DNA of 64,000 nt from Tetracentron sinense (GCA_015143295.1 JABCRI010001355.1:1-64000), one strand, 5' to 3'; counted from the first letter of the stretch, positions 11,073-23,794 are shown. Made by a program: numbers and translations. The notes: generated by a model not told the origin, from the letters alone.

Positions 11073-13126
11073 TGTTCACCGGTGAAGCTAAATCCAACTC
11101 GAACCGTCAGAACTTTTTGTAGAGATTTCTCGAAGAAATACTTGAAGCTCAATCCTTGTTCTTTGTTATCCCCGCGAAGCTTTAGAATCTCTATTTGGAA
11201 TTGAAGAAGCAAGAAGAAGATGGAGTATTGGTGTAGACTTTCTATCACCAACAACCTTTTGAGTTGAAAAACCCAACTTAAAGGACCCTATGTAGCTCAT
11301 GAAAATCCAAGGGGTTGTTGAGGAGAAGAGAGAGAAAATTGTGAGAGAGGGAGTTCCCCACGGTTTGGGGGCTGGTGGTATATTTATAGGATTTTGGATA
11401 GTATCCTAATCCTAATCCAATTATACCTTATCCCTTAGGATTTATTTATTAATAATAACTCTTATTATTAATTAAAATAAAATCTTAATTTAAGTATGAC
11501 TACTCCAGTTATAGAAATCCTACTAATTTAGGAGTCCTCTTCAAAACGGGATTTCTTAAAGATAGGGATTAAACCAACTACCTCAATGTTGGAATCCTAA
11601 TCCATTTAGGAAAGCAACCAAGGCGGGGGGGGGGGCGTGAGCCAAGGTGCGTGAGCTTAGGGGAGTCTAGGACTCCTAATTTCAATCCAATTCCATCTTA
11701 TCTCAATCCTACTTACATTCCAAGTATTGGAATTTAATTTCATAATAAAAGATTTATTATTCAATAATTATTCAAGTAACCAAATCCTAATCTAATTAGG
11801 AGAGCTTAAATGGGTGCCCCACCCTAGGGTTTTAATCCATGGGCTTGGGCCCATAATAAAGGTCCATACTTTATGGGTTTATGGATATGGGTCAAACCCA
11901 TTTCCCCTTTAATTAGGTTAATTAAATAATTACTAATATAATCCTTTAATTTAAATTAATAATTAATTTAAAACATAGATTAACATTTAATCTATTTAAT
12001 TTTGATTAACAATTAATCACTTTATTAATTGATTAACATTTAATCAATTAAATGAGCTTGTATTTCTTATGTGAGCATCTCCACAGATTGCTCTGGGACA
12101 TGCAAACCCTGGCTTACCCAATGTTATCCCATTGACCCTAAACAAGAATTACATCGGAATTGCAAGTGATGTGAGATATCCTAGTGTAAGAACATTAACC
12201 AATACGGATCCTGCCACATGAACTTTTTAATTCAATTGATCCTTCCAATTACATTTTCCCTGATGGGCCTTTGAGATTATTTATACTATCTAACTCATAG
12301 CCCATTACACATCATCCGGGTTTCCAAGACTTTTGATTAAGCCATGAGAAAATTTTTCTTATGTAAAACATTTTGATAAAAGCTTTTGATAAGTATAATA
12401 TATTTTAATAAAAATATATTTCAAACTTATTTTGTTTCAAAATTACCTGCGCAGGATTTAAGCTTAACCGACTGTCTTACCCGGAACTTGGATAATCTCT
12501 CAAATTAATGAGTATGGATTTCTTGTTTGAAATTCATCATGACTCGAATAGCTTTCTAACTATCCAACTATCACTGTATCGTATTTCCTAAGGTAGAGAA
12601 TACTTTGGTGGAATCAAAACAGTTAGATTACTGTTCAGTTATAAATGAACTCATCAGATCTAAGAATCAATGAAACTATTCAATGTGAATGAGAGACCAA
12701 CTATTTGATAGTATGTTTATGCAAGAGGTCTCTCATTGCATGCAATTAGTCAGTGTACATTTAAGCACCCATATGCTGATGTGTAGTCTCCACTACAATA
12801 GTTCGAGATAGAACTACATCTCAACTATTGAGAACATTTTAGCATAGTGGCAGCCATATAAGTGAAGTGACCAGCTTCACCAATAGTTGTGACTATATAA
12901 GGTATAAGGAACTGGAAAGTTATATATGCTTGTGATAATCCAATCACATAACTTTCCTACAATATATCCTAAGGACCTTTATCAATATCTCATATCATAT
13001 AGATCATCTCATGATGATGGCCAATTACCCATAATGAATACACAATAGATAAAGAAGAAGTCTCTATTAATCAAGTTAATAAGAATCTTACAATCTAATT
13101 GACTTTTTTGGGCTTCATGTCTAACA
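11073..13126 (-). repeat. 3' LTR of the Angela-like copia element
   Basis: The right end CTAACA at 13126 abuts the reverse complement of a PPT, fixing the start of the LTR (TGTTAG on the minus strand). The left end is set at TGTTCACC (11073), uncertain by about 10 nt. The length, about 2.05 kb, is long for copia but fits the Angela lineage. It contains a run of 11 or more G near 11623-11635. Confidence 0.7.
11381..11388 (-). promoter_or_regulatory. LTR TATA box (minus strand)
   Basis: TATAAATA on the minus strand, within CCTATAAATATACC, lies about 300 nt from the left end of the LTR. That is where a core promoter separating U3 from R would be expected. Confidence 0.55.
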
Positions 13127-13140
13127 ATCTCCCACTTGCC
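13127..13140 (-). other. Polypurine tract of the Angela-like element
   Basis: On the minus strand this reads GGCAAGTGGGAGAT and directly precedes TGTTAGAC, the LTR start. It is the usual copia plus-strand priming site. Confidence 0.75.
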
Positions 13141-14700
13141 CTAAAAGTCACTGTGTCATAGATTTCAATCCCATACTATCTAAGGGTGTTACAAATACTT
13201 TATTTGATAAATACTTAGTCATTGGGTCAGCAACATTAAGTTGATACCTAATCTTTCTAACAATAATATCTTGCATTTCAATTATCTCATGAATGAGATG
13301 ATACTTCCGCTTCACATGTTTCATCTTCTTGTGGCTCCTAGGTTCTTTGCTTTGAGCTACTGCACCATTACTATCATAAAAGAGTGTAATAGGTTCAAGT
13401 GCTGAAGGAACATTTCCTAGCTCTTACAAAAACCTTCTAAACCAAGCTGCCTCTTTTGCTGCTTCAAAAGCTGTAATATATTCTGCTTCTATGGTGGAGT
13501 CTGCAATACTCTTCTGCTTTATGCTACGCTAACTGACAATAGCACCACCCAGTGTGAACACATACCCAGATGTGGAAGCTCTATTGTCCGGATCAAATTG
13601 GAAATCAGAATCAGTATAACCCAATCTAACTAAATCTTCTGATTGAAAAGTAAGCACATAATCCCTAGTCCTTTTTAGGTACTTCATATGTACTTTACTA
13701 CAGTCCAATGATTAACACCTGGATTGCTTTGGAACCAACTAACAACTCCCACTGCATGACAGATATCCGGTCTAGTACATAACATGGAATACATGAGGCT
13801 CCCAACTACCAAAGCATAAGGGCACCTCTTCATCTACTCGATTTCATCAGCTGATGTAGGGGCCATCTTTTTAGACAAAGTGACACCATGTTTAAAAGGA
13901 ATGAGTGTTGTCTTACAATCACTCATACTGTACCTAGACAAAATCTTGTCTATGTAGGAAGTTTGGCTCAATCCCAACATTCAGCATTTTCTATCTCTCA
14001 GAATCTTTATTCTGAGAATATAGGATGCCTCGCTTAAGTCTTTCATTGAGAAATACTGAGAAAGTCAAATCTTGACTGATGATAACATCCCTATATCATT
14101 CCCAATGAGTAGGATGTCATCTACATAAAGAATTAGGAATACTTCCGCTCTCCCACAGTACTTCTTGTATATACAAGATTCCTTTAAATTCTTTTAGAAT
14201 CCAAATTCTTTGATCGAATGATCAAATCTTTGGTTCCAGCTTCTGGAAGCTTGTTTCAAACCATATATCGACTTGTTGAGCTTGCATACAATGTTCTCCT
14301 GGTTAGGAGCAATGAAGCCCTCAGGTTACTTTATATAGATGTATTCATCTAACATTCCATTAAGAAAAGAAGTTTTGACATCCATTTGCCATATATCATA
14401 GTCATGGTGTGCAGCTATAGCTAACAATATCCTGATGGATTTGAGCATAGTTACAGGTGAAAAGGTATCCTCATAATCAACTCCTTGAATTTGAGTGTAA
14501 CCTTTTGCAACAAGTCTTGCTTTATAGGTCTCCACGTTACCATCGGCACCCTTCCTTTTGTAAATCCATTTGCATCCAATTGGCCTTATACCATCTGGTG
14601 GATCTACTAAAGTCCAGACGCCGTTGTCATACATGGAATCTATTTCAGCATTCATGACTTTATTCCATTGAGATGCATCTACATCTAATGTAGCTTCCTG
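13141..14700 (-). pseudogene. copia RT-RNase H remnant
   Basis: The most readable part (14326-14655) is the N-terminal copia RT, with WTLVDPPDGIRPIGCKWIYK, KARLVAKGYTQIQGVDYED and QMDVKTSFLNG. Downstream on the minus strand the rest of RT and RNase H is recognisable only in pieces. The region is broken at many points. Confidence 0.8.
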
Positions 14701-16312
14701 ATAAGTATTAGGATCCGTATCCCCGTCATTAGGGGTAACTAGATAAACCTCATTATTGTAATACTGAAGTCTATCTGGTGGTATAGAAATTCTTTCAGAC
14801 CTTCTCAGTGGAACATAATTAGAAGAATCAATAGTGGAAGGATTAGGCTACACTGGCTGTGTTGTCTTTCATCTCATGAAATTCTACCTTCTTAAGAAGA
14901 TCCATTTCTTTTTCCAATAAAGTGGCATGATTCCTAACAACTATTGTTTGGTCTGCCTTGGAGTAGAAAGAGAAACCCTTAGTTTCTTTTGGAAATCCTA
15001 CAAAGTTCCATTTTTCTATTCTAGATTCCAACTTAGTGGGTTCGAGTTTACAAATATGTGCAAGACAACCCCATACCCTTAGATGTTGTAAACTAGGTTT
15101 TCACCCAGTCCACAATTCATAGGGTGTAATTGGTATAGACTTAGACGGAACCCCGTTCAGAATGTAAATGGCAGTTTATAAAGCATATCCCCAAAGATAG
15201 GAAGGTACATCGGCATGACTCGTCATAGAGCAAACCATATCTAATAAGGTCCAGTTTCTTCTTTCAGAAACACCATTTTGTTGAGGTGAGGCAGGACTTG
15301 TCCATTACGAGATAATCCCATTATCCCTTAAGTAATCCATAAACTCGTTGGTGAGGTATTCACAACCTCGATCTGATCGAAGTGTCTTTATGAATTTGTC
15401 TGTTTGATTCTCAACTTCTAATTTGAATTCTTTGAACTTTTCAAAGGTGTCAGATTTGTGTTGCATCAAATAGACATATCCATATCAAAAATAGTCATCA
15501 GTAAATGTTACAAAATACTGGTATTGCCCTCGTGCAACAATGTTAAATGGACCACATACATTACTATGTATGAGTCTTAACTTATCTTCAGCTTTTCCTA
15601 CCTTTTTAGGGTAAAGCTTCTTGGTTATCTTCCCTTCGAGACAAGACTCGCAAGTAGGGAGTGGTTCTAACTTGAGGAATTCAAGGGGACCATCTTTTAC
15701 CAACCTCTTGATCCTATCAAGATTAATGTGACCAAGTCTCTTATGCCAAAGATAAGTAGACTCTATGCAATGTCTCTTCATTCCAAACATTCTAGATGAT
15801 GAGGCATTGTCACTTTGTAGACATTCATTATTTACCAAAGAGAATATTAAATAAAGACCATTAATGAGATTACCAGTAATCAAGGCCATTCCATCTTTCT
15901 TAATTTCAACAATTGAATTAAAATTGATAAAGAATCCACAAAGTAAAATTCTAGATACTGAAATCAAATTACGATGTGCAGAAGGCACATAAAAGCAGTC
16001 TTCTAAAATTAATGTCTTTCCATTAGGTAAATAAAGAGTAAACAAAACGATTGACTTCACTGCAACATTTGCACCCGAGCCAACTTTAAGCTTCTGCTCC
16101 TGTTTAGTCAGCTTTCTGGTTTCCTTGAACCCCTGCAAACAATTGTAAACATGTATAGTGGATATAGAATCCATGCACCAGGAGTTAGGAGGACCATCCA
16201 GAAAGTTTGACTCAACAGTAATCAATACTTCAAAGCATCTCATACCTTGAGTATTGACGCCACCCTTCTTAAGAGTAGCGAGGTAAGTCCTACAGTTCCT
16301 TTGCAGCCACAA
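14701..16312 (-). pseudogene. copia protease-integrase remnant
   Basis: The open stretch 15485-16312 carries a protease-like WCMDSISTIHV site, a LILEDCFYVPSAHRNLISVS block, the GAG-pre-integrase motif YLWHKRLGHINLDRI with CESCLEGK, and the integrase start RLIHSNVCGPFNI. The integrase core beyond this (14701-15484) survives in fragments. Broken. Confidence 0.8.
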
Positions 16313-16881
16313 GTGAGTTCATAAGCTCACTTAGTGACATTTCACTCTTGTTCAAGTTATAATTTAACACGAATGCATTGAAGGACGAAGGGAGTGATTG
16401 CAGAACAGTGTCAACCTGAATGATGGCATCCATCTTTCCACCAAGAATTTCCAGCTCATTTAATAAGCCCATCATCTTTATGATGTGCTCTCGGACTGGA
16501 GTTCCCTCAACCATCTTGGTGTTAACAAGGGTTTTCAACTTTACTTGTCAAGCTGATCTATTTTGCTCACCAAACATCTCATGTAGGTTTTTGCAAAATG
16601 TCAGAAGCCTTATCCATGTGTTCATGCTGGCTTTGTAAAATGTTAAACATCGAAGCCAGAATGTAACACTTGGTCATCTGATTGGACCTCTCCCATTAAT
16701 CCAACTCAGCCTTTTGGACCGATGATGCATCGATGGGAATTTCAGGTTTAGGTGTCTTAAGACATAGGTCAAGGTTATCCGTGGCAAATACTATTCTAAT
16801 CTTTATTTTCCAATCTATATAATTAGTTCTAACTAACTTTTCATCCCGAAGAATTTCAATCAATGGGTGTAGGCCTGTCAT
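16290..16881 (-). pseudogene. copia gag remnant
   Basis: Two pieces of a UBN2-type copia gag remain. The N-terminal piece (16696-16881) has YIDWKIKIRIVFATDNL; the later piece (16290-16538) has REHIIKMMGLLNELEILGG and TVLQSLPSSFNAFVLNYN. Gag would form the particle that houses reverse transcription. Broken. Confidence 0.8.
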
Positions 16882-17580
16882 GATCTAATCAAATGACAAA
16901 TAAAATAGTATCAGGGATCTATTGAATTCACTAATTACTATTTGATTATGGGTCTGTTTCTAATAGTATTGCCAATTTAGGAAGTCTTAATTGGCATCGA
17001 ATACCTAGACACTGGCTTAGTGTAATCCTGCCTTTGGACACAATATCACATCACCTTGAATAGGCAGATAGAAACTATCTTCTCCATTTTCACAGATCTC
17101 ATCTTGTGAATCTTGGAGCATTCGATCTACTGTCTGATCTATAAGGGATATTATACTCACGCTTTAGCATTATTGTACAACATCTCTTATTCATGTGTCC
17201 ACCTACCATGAACCTAATAAATACCTAATGAAAGCTCACACTTTGGCATTATTGCTAACACTATTTGCTTATACAGTTTTCACCATGTTCTCACATAGGT
17301 GAAAGGGATTGGGCCCGGCTTTAGCCTGTTAGCTTACTCACACTCCACACTATAAGATCACATAGTGTATGGTAGAAGATCATAATACTTAGAGACTTGT
17401 CCCCAGTCTTATATACACATGATATATTAATTGGCAATTATTTCAACAGAATAATTAAACAATAAATAAACAGCAGTTATCATCTCATGATAAAATCAAT
17501 AGTATCACCTCATGATAATAAACAATAATAACTTCATACGAGATTAATCGTTATGGATCAATTAAAATTAAAATGCATGG
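16882..17580 (-). other. Probable 5' leader of the Angela-like element
   Basis: Noncoding, AT-rich sequence upstream of gag on the minus strand. I find no convincing tRNA-Met primer binding site or LTR copy here, so the 5' end of the element is lost, diverged or further right. Confidence 0.35.
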
Positions 17581-18293
17581 ATGCAAGCTGACAGCTGTCA
17601 GCTTTCAACAAGGTAATCCCCAACTAAAGTCCAATCTCCAGCCAACAAATCCCCAGTAGCAGTATACAATGGTATCACATTCCCCAGCAGATCCCTAGTA
17701 GAAGCCTCAAATTGCTCTCTATAAGCGCTCTCCCCAGTAAGAGTATAGAAGCATCCAATTTGCTCCCCAGCCAGAGTCCAATCTCCAGCAATGGCAAGAC
17801 AAACAGGTCTATCCACAGACCTCCCCAGCAATGACGAAACCTCTTCTGAGTCATACTCCACTCTCCGAAAGAGAAAGACAGATTACAAAGTCCCTAAGCC
17901 CTGACGAAGGCGTTTCCCGGCAAAATTTAGAAAACTAAGCTAAGCTTTCTTTCTGTCAAAGTCAAAAACTTTTGCAAGAGTCAAACACTTTTTTAAAAGC
18001 ATTTTTCAAAGTAGAGCTTCCGGTATCCAGACCTGGTCATACCAACCTGCACTAAACAGCCCCGGTAAAACAAAACGGAAAAAGCCGACACTATACATTC
18101 CCACAAGTCGCAATCAACAGAGTCATTGGAAAGCATCCCCACCTTTATCCCCTGCATGATATCACTCTACATAGCGTCACACCTCGCGTGACCAAATCCC
18201 TCAACATCAATCAATCTAATCAAAATCCTACGCCCCTAGGCCATCTCAATGTCAACCTAGCTAGTGCCTCTTGGACATACCGCAACTCTCTTC
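17581..18293 (+). other. 3' noncoding part of TAT/Ogre element 1
   Basis: No gene seen. Short CCCCAG-containing phrases recur irregularly between 17620 and 17830 and again near 18960-19000. This suggests the same noncoding 3' region runs from here to the minisatellite and the LTR. Confidence 0.4.
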
Positions 18294-18850
18294 GACACCC
18301 CCGTGTGTCCTCAACATCCCGTGTGCTCCTGGACAATCTTGTCATACCGTAGCATTACTTCCTATATATTAGCCCTTTTGACACCCCTATATGTCCTCGA
18401 TATCTTGTATGCTCCTTGACAATCTCGTCATACCGCAGTATTACCTTCTGTATGTCACCCCTTTCGACACCCCTATGTGTTCTCGACTTCCTATGTGCTC
18501 CTTGACAATATCGTCATACCACAGCATTACCTCCTGCATGTCACCCCTTTTGACACCTTTGTGTGTCCTCGACATCTTATGTGCTCCTTGACACCCCAGG
18601 AGGTAATGCAGTATTACCTCCTGCATATCACCTCTTCGACACCCTATGTGTTCTCGACATCCTGTATGGTCCTTGACAATCTTGTCATACTGTAGCATTA
18701 CCTCCTGCATGTCCCCCTTTGACACCCCGTGTGTCCTCAACATCATGTGCCCTCCTTAACAAGCTCGTCATACCGTAGCATTACCTCCTACATATCCCCT
18801 TTTCAATACCCGTGTGTTCTTGACACCCTGTGTGTCCTTCGATCAATTTG
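18294..18850 (+). repeat. Minisatellite, 86-nt unit, about 6.5 copies
   Basis: Units start at about 18294, 18380, 18466, 18552, 18638, 18721 and 18804, giving steps of 86, 86, 86, 86, 83 and 83 nt. Each begins GACACCCC, continues with a GTGTCCTCGACATC-type phrase and CTTGACAATCTCGTCATACC, and ends with a TTACCTCCTGCATGTC-type phrase. One unit carries a different middle section. Tandem repeats between the last ORF and the 3' LTR are known from Ogre/TAT elements. Confidence 0.85.
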
Positions 18851-19155
18851 GTCAAACCCGTTTGGAAGACACCACTTCGCCCAACCATGGCGGCCGTCTC
18901 CGGATGATGCCCTCTTTCGGCTAGCGCCTCCAGGCTATGCCATTCTTGCATCCTTCAATCCCCAGTAAGTAGACTGAACTACTCGCTCATCCCCAGCAAT
19001 GTCCGTACCACTTCATTGCACACACCATTTACACTGCATGCATACATGTCATCATCCTGCATCCCCAAAATCCAATCTCGGTGTAAAAATAGGATGATTC
19101 CAGTCCTTGACATTCGAATTGCCAACCTTGGTATTCACCGGCAAGGAGGGGCAGT
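18851..19155 (+). other. Noncoding sequence and polypurine tract before TAT LTR
   Basis: No gene. It ends in GGCAAGGAGGGGCAG (19140-19154), a purine-rich tract one base before the LTR start, as expected for a plus-strand primer. Confidence 0.6.
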
Positions 19156-21761
19156 TGTAAGCACCTAATTTTTACACCCCTTTCTTAACCATGGTTATCC
19201 CCTGCCACTCCCCTCAACCCTAGGACAAACCCTAGTTAAAACCCAAGACCTAACCCTAGGCTAAACCCTTAAACCTTAGCCCTAGCCTAGCCCTAGAGCC
19301 CTTAGGGCTTAAACCCTATAGACCATGGCCCGTAGGGCCTGAACCCTTGGCTTGGGCCCACGGGGCCCAAAAGTCCAAAAGCCAAACCCCTTTACCATAG
19401 GCGTGCATGGGCCAGGCCTGTTTAAACAAAATCCAAGTTTGGCGATAGTTGATCTACCGCCATTCAATTTCTCGCCGGGTATGGCAATGACGGTAGATCA
19501 TCTACAGCCATTACCTAAGTTTCAGTTTGCAGACCTGCTCTCCCCCCTGCACACTCCATTGCCTTGTCAAGCACCTCAATCGACCTCTGGGAGGACCATA
19601 CAGCTTCTAGGCCTTCCCCTTAATCCCCTTGGTGTCCCCAAAGCTCCACCTTCCACAGCCATGAAAAACGATCGGAAAAACCCCGGTTCAAACCCCTGAG
19701 TGTTTATCATGGCCTTAGCCCATTCTCAATCTTCCGTAAGCCATCCTAGAACTCCAAGAACCTTCTGAGATCAACCCTGTGTCTGTGTAGTACCCCCACT
19801 GGTGCACCACCACTGTCAACAACAATTATCACCTCGGCAAGGAGCAGAGCAATTGGGTGGGGCCCTACCCCTCTCCTCTAAGCTTTTGTTTTGATCACTG
19901 TGAGCCCCTGGTCACTTCCAGGGGACTTTTTATTTGTTTCTTGCTTTTATTTGTTGTTCAAAAGCCCAAAACAGGGTCATCTCTTACCTTACTCATAGGT
20001 AAAGGTAACCCCTACGGGTACAGTCAATTCCTTGAACCACTCTAGCTAAGTCCCATCATTTCTGGGCATCCCTCACTCCATGAGGGAACCCTTGGGATCA
20101 TGAGTGCACAACCCCTGAGGGTACAAACCTGGTTCTAAGCAAATCCAGGAATGGCGGTTAACTTACTACTGCCATTCCTGGTACATCATTTTGCACAATG
20201 CTTGGACTCTTGTAGGTGGGCCCTAGTCCATTTTCAAAGCCTGGTCTAAAATCCCTAGACCTCCATGAGCATAACCTGGTCCTTCCAGGTTCACCACTTA
20301 AGCCTAACCATGGTTAAAAATCAAAAAAACAGAAACTGTCAATAATGGTAGTAGAATAACTACCGCCATTATCAACAACCAAGTAGGGGGACTTTAGCCC
20401 ACTGTGGGGCCCACTCTAATCCACCCTCAGGGCTCACAACAGGCCCAGAGTCTTCCTTGAACTCCCCTCTTCAACCTCCTGGGTTCAGAACCCTCTAGTT
20501 CCACACCTAACTCAATCCCTATGCCTACAAAGACCCTCTGGAAACACTGCTTTAATAGCGGTAATATTATTACCGCCATTATTCATTTTGTCTTTGGGCT
20601 TTTTGCAAGGACTCAAGCCTGCTAAGAGGCCTTCTAGGCCTTGCCTAGCCCCCTAGGCACATCTCAGACCAGTCCCAGCCTTAATCATGGGTTAATCCAA
20701 TCCTGGTTAAACTTTAACCATGATTAACTGATCTAACCATGAGAGAAAAATTCTGAAAATTCTCTAAAATTCTCAAATAATCTGAAAAGATAGAAAATGA
20801 GCAAATTAGACTCAACAGTATTCCTAACCATTGTTAAATCAGCTTAACCATGGCTAATCATTTCCTTAATCATGGTTAAGCCCATTTAACCTTGGTAAAT
20901 TCTAGAAAAATCCCTAAAAATACCAAATGGATTATAAAACTGATCTTGGCCCTTTTTCAACCCTGATTAGCAATATTAACCATGGTTAGACCACCCTTAA
21001 CCCCGGTCAGCAACTCTAACCTCGGTTAATTTCGATTTTAGCCTACCAAGTCTAAAATTAAGTCTACCGGACTTACACCTTGGCCTACCGGGCCCAATCC
21101 TAGCCTATCGGGCTTGACCATACTTCCTTTAGTTGTGGTTAGTAACCCTAACCATGGTTAGTTTGACCTAACCCTAGTTAGCAACCCTAACCTTGGTCAA
21201 ACTCTACCTTAGCCTATCAGGCTTTTCTTTTTGGCCTATCGGGTCCGAACCCTAGTCTACCGGACTAAACCTAAGCCTACCGAGCTTGAACCATGCACTT
21301 GATCAATCTCAGTCAATCAAACCCTAGTCTATCGAACTAGCCCAGTTAACCACCCTTGGTGCACACACACTCACCCCCTAGCCTTGGCACGGGCTCATGT
21401 GCTAGAATTACGCTCGGTCTGATCTCACCCTCGTGAGTATGTAGGCAACCCAACTCGAGTTCAACCCTAATTAGCTTTTCTTTCTTGGATCATTACTAAC
21501 TTAAATACTCAAGCATTTTAACAAACTTTGACTTAAATTGGCTTATACATAGGGAGTAGGGAACCATTGTAAAATGGAAGCCTTGGGGTGCCTAACACCT
21601 TCCCCGGACTTAACCGAACCACCTACCCTGAGCTTAATCGTAGACCAAGACATTATCCAACTCCAAGGGACTTATCCCTTCTAAATGAATAGGTGGCAAC
21701 TTTAAACATCTTCACACCTGAGAGGGTAAATTACCTAGTGAGTTCAGAATCCGTGTTCACA
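19156..21761 (+). repeat. 3' LTR of TAT/Ogre element 1
   Basis: It starts TGTAAGCACC and ends near CCGTGTTCACA, about 2.6 kb. The same family is found at 31004-37412, where the net length without insertions is also about 2.6 kb. The LTR opens with degenerate telomere-like CCCTAA/CCTAGG text. It carries many TAACCATGGTTA palindromes, several 27-nt hairpins, and CTACCGG-type repeats near 21050-21320. The right end overlaps the start of the next LTR by a few bases and is uncertain. Open frames inside it are not genes. Confidence 0.75.
19438..20580 (+). repeat. 27-nt hairpin units in TAT LTR (first copy)
   Basis: Units of exactly 27 nt lie at 19486-19512, 20150-20176, 20344-20370 and 20554-20580, with a degenerate one at 19438-19464. 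The type is AATGGCGGTA, a 7-nt centre, then TACCGCCATT. For example, 20554-20580 begins AATAGCGGTAATA and ends TTACCGCCATT. Confidence 0.7.
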
Positions 21762-23008
21762 ATACCACCTACGAGTTTTGATACTTTGGCAACGTGACTT
21801 ATCCTTCAAACCATCCTGCAAAGAGTATACAAGGCATGACAAATAGTGAGCCTAAAAATTTCTTCCATATAAAAGTTCTTCCAAGTGTTAACATAGACAA
21901 AAGACTAAATAAAAACTACAATATGTACACAAGATCCAACACTTGAGTTACCGACTCAAGCCTACATGAAAATCCCCAAAACAAAATCCCAAAATAGATG
22001 CCTCTCTCACTCAACCCAACCATAAGGCCACCTGTCAAGGCTCCTAACATCTGGATGACAATCCCGAGCAAGCTCCTACTCTCTATGAACCTCCTCGACC
22101 CATGTCTCCGTAGCACGACCGACCAACCTGGAATCTACCAAAATAATTGTTCAACTGAGTATTGAATACTCAGCGTATACATACTACTAACTAACCATGT
22201 GAAAATACATTAATATGCCATGCAGGGCACAGTTCATCATCACATACGCAAAATCAAAGTGCGGAAGTTTAGACAAGGTAACCAATATAAAATCTCGAAC
22301 ATCATACTTTTAAAACGTATTTCAATTACCATATGAGTCTTGTGAGTTCCTTATGCATCTTATTAATCTTTGAGTTCCTTATACATCTTATGAGTCTTGT
22401 GACTTTATACGTCTTATGTGATTCTTCATTTCTTGGCTAGCATCTAAACTATGAAATGGACAGTCATGCCTAGCATTTTTCATTTTCATTAACTAGTACC
22501 TGAACTATGAAATAGACGGACATACTAGCATCTTGTCTTGTATTAACTAGTACCCGAACTATGAAGTGGACGGACATACTAGCATCTTGTCTTTCTTATC
22601 GTACTTAAAATCTTATTCTTGTCTTGTTCTTGTCTCATGGAAATCACTCTTGTCTTGTCTTATTGGTGTTTAGAATCACACGTATCTTGTCTTGGTTTAA
22701 TTTCATATTATTGTACTTAGAAAAACTCGGTTCATGTATGCATGCGTGCTTGTGCATAACAAATGGTAGCATCATAGTGACATGAAACAATTAAAAGAAC
22801 ATCATATAGCATTTCAAACCTTTCTATAGACATGTGAAATTTTAGAGAAACATATTGAGTATGTTAGCAAAATTACCAAATTGGGAAAAATCCCTAAATC
22901 ATGTTTTCATAGTCTTAGGTTTAAATCTCATACATCCATTTAATAACATGACATTCAACATTTCTATAGGCATTTAATTCATATTGTCATAGTCAAACAT
23001 TTCTTTTT

Positions 23009-23122
23009 AGGGGTAAGGTTTATATCCCCCTCCCCCTCCCATTTAATTTTTATTTTAATAAACAGGTAGGGGTCTGCCAAACCCCCCACTCCTCCTGAGT
23101 GCTTTTTCTTATTAAAAAAAAA
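23009..23122 (+). mobile_element. LINE 3'-end fragment
   Basis: GGGGTAAGGTTTATATCCCC, a pyrimidine-rich run, CATTTAATTTTTATTTT, GGTAGGGGTCTGCCAAACCC and a terminal A-run closely match the reverse complement of the 3' end of the LINE at 25080-25262. This is a heavily 5'-truncated copy of the same LINE family, inserted in the solo LTR. Confidence 0.75.
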
Positions 23123-23625
23123 TATTTCATCAAATACCTTAAGTGCGTGATTTATGTGTACATTGCGCTTCCCCATTTTCCATCATACAACAATTATCCA
23201 CATTCTCCATATCATTCAAGTTCGCCTCAACCATACGTACATCTCACACATCAAAACTATATTAATTAGTATAAACATATTAAGCTACACATCTTAATAT
23301 CATCTCAATATCATTTACATCTTGATTTTCAAAAAAGGTTCACAAAAATAGAAGTACATATCAATGAATTATAGCAAGGGAGGTTCGCAGAATGTATCTA
23401 CCTTGAGAATGCTTGAGAACTCTTGTGGAAGTGAAATCCAAGCTTCAAGTGGTGAAATCCATGCTTGAGGAAGAAGATCCAAACTTTGAGGAAGGAGATC
23501 TTGAGTAAGATTTGAGCTCCTTGATCTCCAATGAAAAGCCCCTTTTTAAACCCTAGCTCTTCTCTCTTCTCCTCCCAAAATCCCTCTTAGGTTTAGTCTC
23601 ACCCCAAAACCACCAAATGTCCTCT

Positions 23626-23633
23626 TATTTATA
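23626..23633 (-). promoter_or_regulatory. LTR TATA box (minus strand)
   Basis: TATAAATA on the minus strand, about 60 nt downstream (in LTR sense) of the palindrome cluster at 23690-23794. Confidence 0.5.
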
Positions 23634-23689
23634 GTCCAAGGGGTTAAAAATCCTGATTTCCGTGTCTTTAAAAAACAGAGTCGCGCACT

Positions 23690-23794
23690 GATGATCGATC
23701 GTCAGTTTAGATGATCGATCATCCAGACCTCCATTGTGTTGTCCAGATTCTGGGTTCCAGGCGATCGATCGTCGGCTTGGGACGATCGATCGTC
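23690..23794 (-). promoter_or_regulatory. Phased palindromes, GATGATCGATCGTC type
   Basis: Four 14-nt units start at 23690, 23710, 23760 and 23781; the steps are 20 within the first pair and 21 within the second. The outer bases differ from the ACCGATCGATCGGT type but change symmetrically (GACGATCGATCGTC at 23781). Confidence 0.65.

Larger units (their letters stand above)
11073..17580 (-). mobile_element. Ty1/copia element, Angela-like, minus strand
   Basis: Reading right to left: gag, protease-integrase, RT-RNase H, PPT and a 2-kb LTR beginning TGTTAGACATG. The long LTR and its U3 text resemble Angela-type elements. The right-hand (5') LTR and primer binding site are not recognisable, so the right boundary near 17580 is approximate. 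The element is broken in many places and looks moderately old. It lies inside TAT/Ogre element 1. Confidence 0.75.
10191..21761 (+). mobile_element. Ty3 TAT/Ogre-type element 1, 3' part, split by a copia insertion
   Basis: A fragment of TAT-type pol (RNase H-integrase junction and integrase core, 10191-11065) and a TAT-type 3' end (minisatellite, PPT and 2.6-kb LTR, 17581-21761) flank the Angela-like copia element. The parsimonious reading is one TAT/Ogre element split by that insertion. It is old and broken, and everything 5' of the integrase junction is missing or unrecognised. Confidence 0.6.

Noticed and set aside
11623-11635. Long G-runs (also 25164-25173 and 25223-25240) as functional quadruplexes
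   Set aside because: Homopolymer length may be a sequencing or assembly effect; kept only as part of the LINE 3' end observation.
19352-19699. Open frame of 115 codons, proline-rich
   Set aside because: It lies inside the TAT LTR, spans a 27-nt hairpin unit and has no recognisable domain. The corresponding place in the other LTR copy (31683-31994) has an unrelated frame.
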